Positions 35,232 to 44,647 of a stretch of DNA of 64,000 nucleotides are shown here, in pieces (the stretch's first letter is position 1; the number at the start of each line of letters is the position of its first letter). The stretch spans positions 29,208 through 93,207 of the forward strand of contig CAWCGJ010000041.1 in NCBI GenBank assembly GCA_963795055.1, in the 5' to 3' direction. The notes below the pieces were generated by a model, which was given only the letters and a program-made list of their open reading frames with translations, ran no database searches and was not told the origin of the DNA. This stretch comes from JASHPR01 sp963795055 (GTDB lineage Bacteria; Actinomycetota; Actinomycetes; Streptosporangiales; Streptosporangiaceae). A program made the position numbers and the translations under genes.

Positions 35232-36287
35232 ATGGATTCCCGCACCGCGTGGCCCGCGCTGATCGGCGCGCTGATCAAGGGGGAGACCCTCACCGCCGAT
35301 GAGACCGCCTGGGCCATGAACGAGATCATGGAGGGCGCGGCCACGCCCTCTCAGATCGCCGGGTTCGGCGTGGCGCTGCGGATGAAGGGCGAAACCGCCG
35401 GGGAACTCGGCGGCCTGGCCGAGGCCATGCTTACCCGCGCGACGCCGATCGCGATCTCCGGGCGCATCGTCGACCTGGTCGGCACGGGCGGCGACGGCGC
35501 GCGCACGGTCAACATCTCGACGATGGGCACGATGGTGGCGGCGGCGGCGGGCGCCCGGATGGTGAAGCACGGAAACCGAGCGGCCTCCTCGTCGTGCGGG
35601 TCCGCGGACCTCCTTGAGGCGCTCGGTGTGGTGATCGACCTCCCGCCGGAGGCGACGGTCCGGCTGATGTCGCAGACCGGCGTCGTGTTCTTGTTCGCGG
35701 CGCTCTACCACCCGGCGCTGCGCCATACCGCGGTCCCGCGGCGGGAACTGGGCGTGCCGACGGTGTTCAACTTCCTCGGCCCGGTGGCGAACCCGGCCCG
35801 GCCGCGCGCCCTGGCGGTCGGCGTGGCGGACCCGCGGATGGGACCGGTGATCGCCGGCGTGCTGGCCGCCCGGGGCTGCTCGGCGCTGGTGTTCCACGGC
35901 GATGACGGCCTCGATGAGCTGACGACGACCGCTCCGTCCACGGTGTGGGTGGTGCACGGCGGCACGGTGAGCCAGACCACGTTCGATCCCGCGGTCCTGG
36001 GCATCAGCCGGTCGTCCCCGGCTGATCTGCGGGGCGGCGACCCGGCGCACAACGCCGAGGTGGCCCGGGCGGTGCTGGCCGGCGAACCGGGGCCGGTGCG
36101 GGAGACCGTGCTGCTGAACGCGGCGGCCGCGCTGGCCGCGGAGGCGGGCGTGCCGGGCCCGGATCAGTTGCAGGCGGCGCTGGCGGACGGTCGCGCGCGA
36201 GCCGCGGACGCGCTGGACTCCGGCGCGGCCCAGGACCTGCTGGCGCGCTGGGTGGAGGCGAGCCGTCGGCTGGCGGCCGAGCGCTAG
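35232..36287 (+). CDS. trpD: anthranilate phosphoribosyltransferase
   Basis: 351 residues. This tryptophan-pathway enzyme joins anthranilate to PRPP. DLVGTGGDGARTVNIST holds the PRPP-binding GTGGD loop, followed by KHGNRAASSSCGSADLLEALG and FNFLGPVANPARP. ATG 35232 starts after a weak GGGGGC site. No other trp genes are nearby; stand-alone trpD is usual at this locus. Confidence 0.94.
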   Translation: MDSRTAWPALIGALIKGETLTADETAWAMNEIMEGAATPSQIAGFGVALRMKGETAGELGGLAEAMLTRATPIAISGRIVDLVGTGGDGARTVNISTMGTMVAAAAGARMVKHGNRAASSSCGSADLLEALGVVIDLPPEATVRLMSQTGVVFLFAALYHPALRHTAVPRRELGVPTVFNFLGPVANPARPRALAVGVADPRMGPVIAGVLAARGCSALVFHGDDGLDELTTTAPSTVWVVHGGTVSQTTFDPAVLGISRSSPADLRGGDPAHNAEVARAVLAGEPGPVRETVLLNAAAALAAEAGVPGPDQLQAALADGRARAADALDSGAAQDLLARWVEASRRLAAER

Positions 36288-36298
36288 GCGGGTAACGG

Positions 36299-36586
36299 TC
36301 AGGCGGGCTCGGGGTAGCCGATCGCGAACGCCGCCTCGAGGTCGTGCCGCGAGTACGTGCGGAACGCGATGTGGGTCTCGGTGTGCGTGACCCCGGGAAC
36401 CCGGTTCAGCCTGCCTGGGATGACATCGCCCAGCTGATCGTGCTCGCGTACCCGGACCATGGCCACGAGATCGAACTCGCCCGTCACCGAGTAAACCTCG
36501 GAGACCTCTGGTATCTGGGCGATCGCCTCGGCCGTCTCCGGAATGCGCGTGACGTCGGCCTTCACCAGAACGATAGCGGTGACCAC
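36299..36586 (-). CDS. stand-alone AsnC/Lrp ligand-binding (RAM) domain protein
   Basis: 95 residues matching the Lrp/AsnC effector domain (MVTAIVLVKADVTRIPETAE, VSEVYSVTGEFDLVAMVRV, VTHTETHIAF) without a DNA-binding helix-turn-helix. Such proteins oligomerise and may bind amino acids. GTG 36586 follows a perfect AGGAGG. Confidence 0.87.
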   Translation of the reverse strand: MVTAIVLVKADVTRIPETAEAIAQIPEVSEVYSVTGEFDLVAMVRVREHDQLGDVIPGRLNRVPGVTHTETHIAFRTYSRHDLEAAFAIGYPEPA

Positions 36587-36681
36587 TGCCGCCTCCTCAG
36601 CCCGCAGTCTCGTCCTACCACGGGGCGCCGGCGGCGCCAGCCGCCCGAGTAGCGTACCTCCAGGCGCGGCTGAGGCGCGGA

Positions 36682-37452
36682 TCAGGCGCCGATCTCGGCG
36701 AGCGTGCGCACACCGCTGCGGGTGAGCCTGCCGAGTAGGCCACGCAGCACGTCAGCGGTGGCCTTGGCGTCGGCTAGGGCACGATGGCACGGCCTGGTCT
36801 GGGCGCCGAAGAAGCCGGCCAGGGTGGCCAGCTTGCAGTCGGGTACCTCGGCCTCGTCGAGTACCGAGCGGGCCAGCGCCGCGGTATCCAGAACCGGGAA
36901 CGCCGGCCAGGGAATGCGGCAGTGACCACAGGCTGCGGTAAGGAAGCCGACGTCGAAGGGCGCGTGGTGCGCGGTCAGCACGCAGCCGCGGGCGAAGGCG
37001 AGGAAACCCGGCAGCACCGCGCTGATCGGCGGTGCCTGGCTGACCATCGCGTCGGTGATGCCGGTGAGGGCGACGATGTCCGCCGGGATCGGGCCGCCCG
37101 GGTTGACGAGGGCGGAGAACTCCACGCTCGGCCGGCCCGCGCTGACCCTGACCGCGGCGAGTTCGGTGATGCCGGCCTGCTCCGGCTGCCAGCCCGTGGT
37201 CTCCACGTCGACGATCACGAAGTCGAGGCTCGCGAAGTCGACGCTCGCGAGCGAGCCGGCCGACGCGGCGTCGGCCGGCTCGGTGTAAATCGGTTCCGTG
37301 TGAATCGGTTCCGCGGGGACGGGCTGGGTAAGGGGCGGCTCCGAGAGGGTCGGCTCCGGGCGCGTCGGCTCCGAGAGGCCCGGTTCCGTTAGAGCCGGGC
37401 TCGTTATGGCTATTTCCGAACGGACCGGCGCGGTCGGCTCACGGGTAGTCAC
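36682..37452 (-). CDS. DnaQ-type 3'-5' exonuclease
   Basis: 256 residues. The DEDD-h exonuclease domain starts at FVIVDVETTGWQPEQAGITE (ExoI motif DxE), continues with LTAHHAPFDVGFL (ExoII) and ends with HRALADAKAT (ExoIII His/Asp). It is preceded by about 70 residues of degenerate EP-rich repeats (SEPTRPEPTLSEPPLTQP and similar). It may proofread or degrade DNA ends. GTG 37452 is preferred; the ATG at 37500 is a longer option. Confidence 0.85.
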   Translation of the reverse strand: MTTREPTAPVRSEIAITSPALTEPGLSEPTRPEPTLSEPPLTQPVPAEPIHTEPIYTEPADAASAGSLASVDFASLDFVIVDVETTGWQPEQAGITELAAVRVSAGRPSVEFSALVNPGGPIPADIVALTGITDAMVSQAPPISAVLPGFLAFARGCVLTAHHAPFDVGFLTAACGHCRIPWPAFPVLDTAALARSVLDEAEVPDCKLATLAGFFGAQTRPCHRALADAKATADVLRGLLGRLTRSGVRTLAEIGA

Positions 37453-37621
37453 TCGCTCACCGTAGGACCCGGTGCCGACAGTCTGGCTCAGGCACGCCAT
37501 TTCGCCCGGGTGCGGATTTAGGCCGGACGAGAGTGTCCGAAGTGGTTGAATGCATCACCCGAGTATCACTAGTGTCGTGCAGCGAGTCGCATCGCTCAGC
37601 AGTCGCTACCCAGCGACGGCG

Positions 37622-37815
37622 ATCGGCCACCGCCGAGTCTTTAAGGCTGGCCCCTGGCCAGCCGGAGAGCCGGGGACCCACCGGAGGACCTTCGGGCGCT
37701 GCCAGAAGGTGCTCCAGGGGTGAATCGGCTCGGACCGCCACACCGGACCGGGCCGTAGGGCGCGCTTCCACAGCCCGAACCCGTCAGCTCACCCGGCAGG
37801 CGGACAGTGGAAGAA
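37622..37815 (+). promoter_or_regulatory. c-di-AMP riboswitch (ydaO/yuaA leader)
   Basis: Conserved ydaO blocks appear in order: CCGCCGAGTCTTTAAGGCTG, AGCCGGGGACCCACCGG, CAGGGGTGAATCGG, then GTAGGGCGCGCTTCCACAGC, CCGAACCCGTCAGCTCACCC and GGCAGGCGG. In actinobacteria this riboswitch precedes NlpC/P60 and Rpf cell-wall hydrolase genes and turns them off when c-di-AMP is high. It ends just before the NlpC/P60 gene at 37832. Confidence 0.9.
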
Positions 37816-37831
37816 GGGGCGTGTCACGCAC

Positions 37832-38866
37832 GTGCGTACGCGGCGATCGGGCAGTACGACTCTGATCGGTACTCTCAGGTGGCGCGGCGCGGCCGTCTCG
37901 CTCGGCCTGCTTGCCGCTGGTGCGCTCGTCTTGACAACCGGAGTGATGGCCGGAGCGGCGCCGCAGCCCACGGTTACCCAGGTCCAGCAGAAGCTCACCC
38001 AGCTGACCGATCAGGCGCAGCGGCTCGAGCAGGAATACGCCGGGGCCCAGCAGCAGCTGTCAGCGGCCAACCTGCAGCTCACAGCGATCAATACCGAGGT
38101 GGCGCGGGACGAGAGCTCGTTCAGTTTGTGGCAAGGCAAGATGGCCGAGATCGCCACGGCCGCCTACGAAAACGGGGATTTCACCTCGCCGGAAGCAATG
38201 CTGACCGGCAATGCGCAGGAGATACTCAACGAGTCGTCGATCCTGGCCGAGCTGTCATCAAGTGACAAGAGCCAGGTCAAGGCGTACCTCGCGGCCGCTC
38301 GTCAGCTGGAGAACGCGCAACAGTCAGCGCAGCGCGTCCGGGACGGCAGGCTTGCGCTCAAGGACAAGCTGGCGAGCGAGAAGGCCGAGAACAGCAAGGT
38401 GACCGCCCAGCAGGAGAACCTGCTCGCGCAGCTCACCCCGGCACAGCAGGCGACCGTCACCCCCGGCACAGGCGGCAGCACCGTCGCCCAGGACCCGTTG
38501 CCGGATACCAGCCAGGCGCTGAAGGCGGTCCAGTTCGCGTACGACCAGCTCGGCTGCCCGTACGTGTTCGGTGGCACCGGGCCGTGCAACGACGGGTTTG
38601 ACTGCTCCGGCCTGACCATGTCCGCGTGGGCCTCGGCCGGCGTGAGCATCCCGCGCACCAGCGAAGAGCAGTGGGCCGACCTCCCGCACGTCTCCACGTC
38701 GGACCTTGAGCCTGGCGACATCCTGGTGTTCAACGACGCGGGGCATGTCGGCATCTACGTGGGCGGCGGCATGCTCATCGATGCTCCACATACCGGGCTG
38801 GACGTCGAGAAGGTCGCGCTGAGCGGCTGGTACCTGCAAACCCTCGACGGCGCGGTCCGGCCCTAG
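37832..38866 (+). CDS. secreted NlpC/P60 peptidoglycan endopeptidase
   Basis: 344 residues. A signal peptide (GAAVSLGLLAAGALVLTTGVMAG) is followed by a long coiled coil (about 50-210). The C-terminal NlpC/P60 domain has catalytic Cys in DGFDCSGLTMSAW, His in GHVGIYVG and a third residue in DAPHTG. It resembles RipA/RpfI-type hydrolases that cut peptide stems of peptidoglycan during division or growth. The riboswitch upstream links expression to c-di-AMP. GTG 37832 is used. Confidence 0.9.
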   Translation: MRTRRSGSTTLIGTLRWRGAAVSLGLLAAGALVLTTGVMAGAAPQPTVTQVQQKLTQLTDQAQRLEQEYAGAQQQLSAANLQLTAINTEVARDESSFSLWQGKMAEIATAAYENGDFTSPEAMLTGNAQEILNESSILAELSSSDKSQVKAYLAAARQLENAQQSAQRVRDGRLALKDKLASEKAENSKVTAQQENLLAQLTPAQQATVTPGTGGSTVAQDPLPDTSQALKAVQFAYDQLGCPYVFGGTGPCNDGFDCSGLTMSAWASAGVSIPRTSEEQWADLPHVSTSDLEPGDILVFNDAGHVGIYVGGGMLIDAPHTGLDVEKVALSGWYLQTLDGAVRP

Positions 38867-38898
38867 CCGGTCCGCCGCGCGGTCCGGCTGTCATAGGT

Positions 38899-38918
38899 CC
38901 GCGCCCCAACGGGCGCGG
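38899..38918 (+). terminator. hairpin terminator after the NlpC/P60 gene
   Basis: CCGCGCCC-CAAC-GGGCGCGG is a perfect 8-bp stem with a 4-base loop, 33 bases after the stop. No T-run follows. Confidence 0.6.
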
Positions 38919-40339
38919 CAGCGTTGGACGAGGCTCTCTCCCGGAGGCTCCCGGGAGCGGCTGCGTGGTCACGCGATCCAGCGCGCATGTCTGCCGTGTG
39001 GTTGACGTCGGACCCCTCGGCGGCGTCAGGTAGCAGCGCACTCCGCAAGCCACCGCGGCCCCGTTCGGACCGCGATGCAGACAGCGCGGATACCACGGCC
39101 AGTCTCGGCCGGGGCGCCGCGGGGCGCTGGCGGCGGCGGTCGTGCCAAGGACCTGGCTCTTGCCGCTGTGCGAAGATCATGACAGCGGGCGTGAGTTGTG
39201 AGCATGCGGTTCGGAGTCATTCACCGGCGCCTGATCGTGCTGCTGGCGAGATCTTCTTCGGCGGCTGATCGTGCCGGCGGCTGGAAGTCGTTCCCCGGCG
39301 GCTGAGTTCGATGGGCCGACGATCGCCAGGGGCGGATCGAGCAGGTCGCTGCCACAGTTAGTGAGAATTTGGTGGTTTCGAAAAGTCGATGTGCGATCGA
39401 GGCCTGCCGATTAGCGGTCCTGAGGCGCATGGCTGCCGGTACCTGCCGATGGACCCGTACGTCAAAGACCGCGACCGCGGAACGGGACGCGCGTGAGGTC
39501 GAGGATGGGTGAGCCGATGCGGCGGAGCCGCGACGTCGGTGGCCAGGTGAGCCTGGAGCTGAGCTGGCCGGCAGGGTGCTGGCCGCGGCTCGGCCTAGGC
39601 GGTGACTGGCTGGGGTTCGCCGCCGGCGCGGCGCTGTGCGCGCCGGTTAGAACCTGGATTGGCGCGGGTGATGCTGGAGGCGCCTGGCGGCGGGCGGGTC
39701 GCTGCTCCGGGATGCGTGGAGGCCGGATGATCAGGACGCCGTGGCGGCTGCCGAGCGGGACGTGGTGGCGGGCGGGTGGCTGGGCGGTGATCGCTGCCGG
39801 CCGCGGGCAGCGCGGGGCGGCGCTGCAGGGGTGGAGCACATGGACCCGGGCGCCGGCACGCCGGGGATGACTGGCCGCGGCCGCGGCCCAGGCGGCGAGT
39901 CTGGATGAGTGTCAGCGTGGAGCCGGCGGTGGCGATGCGCGTGCCCGCCGGTTAGCGCCTGGGCGGCAGGCCGCCGGGCTGGGCGCGGGTGGGCTGCACC
40001 GGGCGTGTGTCGGCCCGGGCTGCCGGCCGCGCCCGACATCCGGCGATCGGCGTGGGCGCCCGGACCCGGCGAGCCGGCGACGGTCGATGCCTGGCGACGG
40101 CGGTGGCGCCGGTCGACGGCGCTGGCGTTGATGCGGCACGCGACCCTGGTGCGCAGCAGCCCTGGCGGCGGCTGACCTGGCGGGGGTGACCTTGTGCTGG
40201 CGGCTGCCGGGCACACCCGTGCGCGGCGCTGGCCGCCGCGGGACCCTTGACTTGTCGACGGACGCCCGGCGCGGTGATCGCCTGGACGGCGCACCGCCGG
40301 TGACTGGGCGAGGACGCCGCGCGCGGTGACGGCTGGACG
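38919..40339. other. gene-poor, decayed region
   Basis: About 1.4 kb with no credible gene. Frames here are short or have the compositional signature of GC-rich shadows on either strand. It includes the spaced repeats at 39216-39309 and, from about 39.5 kb, sequence that may be the decayed N-terminal half of the HNH/DUF222 gene that follows. I cannot trace that half reliably. Confidence 0.5.
39216..39309. repeat. three regularly spaced GC-rich repeats
   Basis: Imperfect copies of GTCNTTCNCCGGCGGCTGA begin at 39216, 39251 and 39287 (35-36 bp apart); the first two share CTGATCGTGC. Multiple spaced terminal repeats of this kind are known at the ends of IS21-type elements, so a lost insertion end is possible. 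No transposase lies nearby. Confidence 0.45.
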
Positions 40340-41407
40340 GCGACGGTGGTGCCGGGCCGCGGTGGCGGCAGACGACGGCGCACCCCGGTGACGGGTGCGG
40401 CTGCGGCCACGGGGAAGCCGACGACGACGACCATGACCTGCCCGGGGCGCGGAGCGGTGCCGCGTGGAGGGCCTGAGCGCAGCGGCCAGGCGAGGCGGCC
40501 CGCCTCCGCCTGCACCGTCCGGCGAGGCAGGCCGGCGCCGGCGGCTGCTGGACCTCACCCTGCCCGGGACCACCCTGGCCGGCCTGCCGCGGCGCCCGGG
40601 CTGCTGGGCCGCATCGGCGCCGATCACCGCTGCTCAGGCCCGCCAGCTCGCCACCGCCGCCGGAACCGACCCCGCCGCGCAATGGCTGGATCATCATCAC
40701 CAACCCCGCCGGGCAGGCCATCACCGTCACCCGGCATCCGCCGCCGTACCCGCGACCCCGCGCGCGCGCGGCGCCCCCGGACCCCCGCCGCCCGGCGACG
40801 GCCGCAGCCCTGGCGGCGGCGCGGCCCTGGCGACGGCCGCGATCACCTGACCATCACCCAGGACACCATCCGCGATCACACCGCCGGCGGGGCCGGCCCG
40901 GCCGCCAGCGCAGCCGGTCCCGGGCCACCCGCCCCGGCCGGGGGACCGGGCCAGCCTCGAAGAACCAGGCCCGGCCCGCCGGGGCCGCCAGACCCGGGCC
41001 GCCCGCCGGGATCGCCGCCGCCGCGCTGACGCGCCGCCGCCCGCGCCCTAGATCGAGCGCTCGCCCGAGCCCGGGCCGACGCCGACGCCGGCGGGTGCGC
41101 CCACCACGCCCAATCCGACGCCTACCGGCCCCCGCCCCGGCTGCGCGAGCACGTCACCGCGCGAGACGTCACCTGCCGCCACCCCGCCTGCCGCCAGCCC
41201 GCCTGGCGCGCCGACCTCGACCACACCCGGCCCTGGGAAAACGGCGGCCCCACCTGCGGCTGCAACCTCGGCGGCGCCTGCCGCCGGCACCACCAGCTCA
41301 AACAACACCCCCGCTGGACACTCCAGCAACCCCGCCCCGGCCACTTCACCTGGACCACCCCCGCCGGCCGCACCTACACCACCAACCCCGACACCCACCC
41401 CCTGTAG
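40340..41407 (+). pseudogene. decayed HNH endonuclease of the DUF222/13E12-repeat type
   Basis: Recognisable pieces occur in three frames: LLDLTLPGTTLAGLPRRPG and ITAAQARQLATAAGTDPAAQW, then WIIITNPAGQAITVTRHPPP, then DHLTITQDTIRDH, and finally the HNH region. That last piece has VTARDVTCRHPACRQPAW, DLDHTRPWENGG and PTCGCNLGGACRRHHQLKQHP, ending at TAG 41405. The final HNH motif is complete but has no start codon in frame. At least two or three frame changes show real decay. Confidence 0.75.
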
Positions 41408-41438
41408 CGCCCGGGGCTCGCTGGGCAATCATGGACGG

Positions 41439-42656
41439 GTGCCGAAGGTCCTGATCGTCAGCAATGACTTCCCGCCGCGCCGCGGCGGGATCCAGTCGTT
41501 TGTGCACGCGCTCGCCTTGCGGATGCAGGCCGGATCGGTAGTCGTCTACGCGCCGTCGTGGGAGGGCGCGACCGCCTTCGATCACCGGCAGCCGTTCCCG
41601 GTGATCAGGCATCCGACCTCACTGATGCTGCCGGTGCCATCGGTGGCGCGCCGTGCGGCTCGGATCCTGAAGGAACATGACTGCGACACGGTTCTGTTTG
41701 GGGCGGCCGCGCCGCTCGGGCTGCTCGCGCCGTCGCTGCGCCGGGCCGGCGCCCGGCGCGTCGTCGGGATAACGCATGGTCACGAGGCAGGCTGGGCAGC
41801 GCTGCCGGGGGCGCGCAGCCTGCTGCGCAGGATCGGCGACCAAGTCGACGTGCTCACCTACCTGGGCGAGTACTTCCGGGTGCGGCTAGCCCGGGCCCTG
41901 TCGCCTGATGCGGCCGCCCGGATGGTGCGGCTGGCGCCCGGTGTGGACACGGCAACCTTCCGTCCCGGGGCGGGCGGGGACAAGATCAGGGAACGGCTGG
42001 GCCTGGGGAACCGCCCGGTGGTCGTCTGCGTGTCGCGAATGGTTCCGCGCAAGGGCCAGGACACGCTGATCCGCGCGTGGCCTCGGGTGCTCGCGGCCGC
42101 CGCCGGGGGACCCGGGGCCGGCGCAGGGATCGAGGCGAGCGCAGGGATCGAGGCGAGCGGGCCAACTGGCGCGAGCGGAAGTGAGCGGCGCGGAGATCCG
42201 GTCCTGCTGCTCGTCGGCGACGGGCCCTACCGCGCGGAACTGGGCCGGCTGGCGCACCGGACTAGTGTCTCCGGCTCCGTCGTTTTCACCGGGCCGGTGC
42301 CGTGGGCCGACCTGCCGGCCTATTACGACGCCGGGAACGTCTTCGCGATGCCATGCCGCACCCGCCGGGGCGGCCTGGACGTGGAAGGGCTCGGGATCGT
42401 CTACCTGGAGGCCTCGGCTTCGGGCCTGCCGGTCGTGGGAGGCGACTCGGGCGGCGCGCCGGACGCCATCATGAACGGCGAGACCGGCTACGTCGTGCCC
42501 GGACATGACGTAGCCGCGGTCGCCGACCGGATCGCCGGGCTGCTGGCCGACCCGGCCGGCGCGGCCGCCATGGGAGAGAAGGGCATGGCCTGGATCGACC
42601 GGGAATGGCGCTGGGAGCTGGTGGCCCAGCGGCTCCAGCAGATCCTGGCGGGCTAG
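41439..42656 (+). CDS. pimB: GT4 mannosyltransferase, PimB-like
   Basis: 405 residues with two Rossmann-like halves. MPKVLIVSNDFPPRRGGIQSF holds the GGxxxF acceptor-side loop. VCVSRMVPRKGQDTLIRAWP and EGLGIVYLEASASGLPVVGG hold the nucleotide-sugar EX7E-type motif. It probably adds the second mannose to phosphatidylinositol mannoside on the cytoplasmic face. An Ala/Gly/Ser-rich insertion at about 220-245 contains a duplicated AGIEAS. GTG 41439 is the start. Confidence 0.85.
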   Translation: MPKVLIVSNDFPPRRGGIQSFVHALALRMQAGSVVVYAPSWEGATAFDHRQPFPVIRHPTSLMLPVPSVARRAARILKEHDCDTVLFGAAAPLGLLAPSLRRAGARRVVGITHGHEAGWAALPGARSLLRRIGDQVDVLTYLGEYFRVRLARALSPDAAARMVRLAPGVDTATFRPGAGGDKIRERLGLGNRPVVVCVSRMVPRKGQDTLIRAWPRVLAAAAGGPGAGAGIEASAGIEASGPTGASGSERRGDPVLLLVGDGPYRAELGRLAHRTSVSGSVVFTGPVPWADLPAYYDAGNVFAMPCRTRRGGLDVEGLGIVYLEASASGLPVVGGDSGGAPDAIMNGETGYVVPGHDVAAVADRIAGLLADPAGAAAMGEKGMAWIDREWRWELVAQRLQQILAG

Positions 42657-42718
42657 CCGGCGGGGCGGACCCCGGCGGGCTGGCCGGCCTGGCGGGCGGG
42701 GCCGGCCGCGACGGCCCG

Positions 42719-44539
42719 TTATGGATTCTGGGCGTACAGGGCATCAATCTCGCCTGCGTAGTCCTTGACCACCACGTTCCTACGGACCTTGAGTGACGGC
42801 GTGAGGTAGCCGTTGGTCTCGGTGAAGTCCGAGTCGAGAATGCGGAAGCGGCGGATCGACTCGGCCCGGGAAACCGCCTCGTTCGCGTCGTCCACCGCGC
42901 TCTGGATGTCCGCGATCAGCTCCGGATCATCGTTCACCTCAGCGTCGGCGGGGCGATCGTGCTGCTTCTTCCAGAACTCCAGCGCCTCGGGGTCCAGGGT
43001 GATCAGGCTGGCGACGTACGGGCGCTGGTCGCCGACTACGAGGGCCTGGCTGATCAGCGGGTGGGCGCGGAGCCTGTCCTCGAGCACGGCCGGAGCGACG
43101 TTCTTGCCGCCTGCGGTGACGATAAGCTCCTTCTTCCGACCGGTGATCCGCAGGAAACCTTCCTCGTCCAGGCTGCCGAGGTCGCCGGTGCGCAGCCATC
43201 CCTCCTTGTCCAGCGCCTCGGCTGATGCCTCCTCGTTATGCCAATATCCGGGGAAGACGTTCGGGCCCCGGAGCAGGATCTCACCGTCGTCGGCGATCTT
43301 GACGGCGACGCCCGGCAGGGGCAGGCCGACAGTCCCGATCTTGTTCCGGCTCGGCTTGTTCACGATGGCGGCCGCCGAGGTCTCGGTCAGCCCGTAGCCC
43401 TCAAGAATCGTGATGCCCGCGCCCCGGAAGAAATGACCAAGCCGCTCGCCCAGCGGCGCCCCGCCGGAGATCGCGTACCTCACCTGCCCGCCGACCGCGG
43501 CCCTGAGCTTGGCGTAGACGAGGCGGTCAAACAGGTTGTGGCGCAGCCGGAGGACCATGCCCGGCGTCGTGTCTGCCGAGCCGCCTGCCCCCTGGCCCTT
43601 GCTCCAGGCGACCGCGGTCTCCACCGCGGCGTCGAAGATCCGGCTCTTGGCCTTGCTCGCCGCGGCCTGCTGCTGCGCGCTGTTGTAGACCTTCTCGAAC
43701 ACCCGCGGGACGGCGAGCAGGAAGGTCGGCCGGAACGTGGGCAGAGCCTGGGCCACCGTGCCCGTGTTCGGCCAGTGACCGAGAATCGCCCCGGACTCCA
43801 GGCAGCCAACCTGAATGATGCGCGCAAACACGTGCGCGAGCGGCAGGAACAGCAGGGTCGAGCTTTCCGGGGCATCGAAGATCTCGACGAGCGCGCCCTG
43901 GGTGGCGTTGCGGGCGCCGGAGAGCAGGTTGAGGTGGGTGATCTCGCAACCTTTCGGTTGTCCCGTGGTGCCCGACGTGTAGACAATCGTCGCCAGGTCC
44001 GCCGCTCGTCTCGACGTCCGGCGCTGTTCGATTTGCTCGTCGGTGACGTCGCCAGGGTCCAGGCCCAGGCCCTGGCCACTGGTGCCCTCGATCGGCCAGA
44101 CCTGCTCCAGGGCCGGAACACGCTCGCGGACCTCCCCGATCGTCTCCGCGTGCTTGCTGGTCTCGGCGAACACGGCGCGGGCGCCCGAGTCGCTGAGGAT
44201 CCACTCGACCTCGTACGCGGATGAGGTCTCGTAGACCGGGACCGTGACGCCGCCGGCCGCCCAGATGGCGTAGTCGATCAAGGTCCACTCATACCGCGTC
44301 CGTGACATCAGAGCGACCCGGTCGCCGGGCTCGATGCCCGCCGCGACGAGGCCCTTGGCCAGCCTCGTCACCTCGTCGCGGAACTCTCCGGCGGTGACGT
44401 CTTCCCACCGGCCGTTGCCGTCGCTGAGCTTGCGCATGATCACGGCATGCGGGTCCTGGCTGGCCCGGGTGAAGACTACGTCAGCGAGACTGGCGGCGGC
44501 GGGGATGTCCACCAGCGTAGGGATGCTGTACTCCCGCAC
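42719..44539 (-). CDS. fadD15: long-chain fatty-acid-CoA ligase (FadD15-like)
   Basis: 606 residues of the ANL superfamily. The P-loop-like TIVYTSGTTGQPKGCEITH, the GYGLTETSAA motif, GWLRTGDLGSLDEEGFLRITGRKKELIVTAGGKNVAP and a late Lys (SLKVRRNVV) cover A3-A10. It activates long fatty acids to acyl-CoA. GTG 44539 follows AAAGGAGG. It converges on pimB, as in the streptomycete locus. Confidence 0.92.
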   Translation of the reverse strand: MREYSIPTLVDIPAAASLADVVFTRASQDPHAVIMRKLSDGNGRWEDVTAGEFRDEVTRLAKGLVAAGIEPGDRVALMSRTRYEWTLIDYAIWAAGGVTVPVYETSSAYEVEWILSDSGARAVFAETSKHAETIGEVRERVPALEQVWPIEGTSGQGLGLDPGDVTDEQIEQRRTSRRAADLATIVYTSGTTGQPKGCEITHLNLLSGARNATQGALVEIFDAPESSTLLFLPLAHVFARIIQVGCLESGAILGHWPNTGTVAQALPTFRPTFLLAVPRVFEKVYNSAQQQAAASKAKSRIFDAAVETAVAWSKGQGAGGSADTTPGMVLRLRHNLFDRLVYAKLRAAVGGQVRYAISGGAPLGERLGHFFRGAGITILEGYGLTETSAAAIVNKPSRNKIGTVGLPLPGVAVKIADDGEILLRGPNVFPGYWHNEEASAEALDKEGWLRTGDLGSLDEEGFLRITGRKKELIVTAGGKNVAPAVLEDRLRAHPLISQALVVGDQRPYVASLITLDPEALEFWKKQHDRPADAEVNDDPELIADIQSAVDDANEAVSRAESIRRFRILDSDFTETNGYLTPSLKVRRNVVVKDYAGEIDALYAQNP

Positions 44540-44647
44540 GGTGCCTCCTTTGTAACCCACGTTAGGCACGTACCTTCATGGAACGTATACCGCACCGGCG
44601 CCTGCTACTCATCCCGGCGCCCGACAGGACTTGCCTAGGGTGTGTTC

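Noticed and set aside
39493..40850. Several 90-300-codon frames on both strands
   Set aside because: Mutually overlapping low-complexity frames; only fragments on the plus strand match an HNH/DUF222 protein, in shifting frames.
42657..42718. Terminator between pimB and fadD15
   Set aside because: Very GC-rich with several short complementary runs, but no single convincing hairpin.
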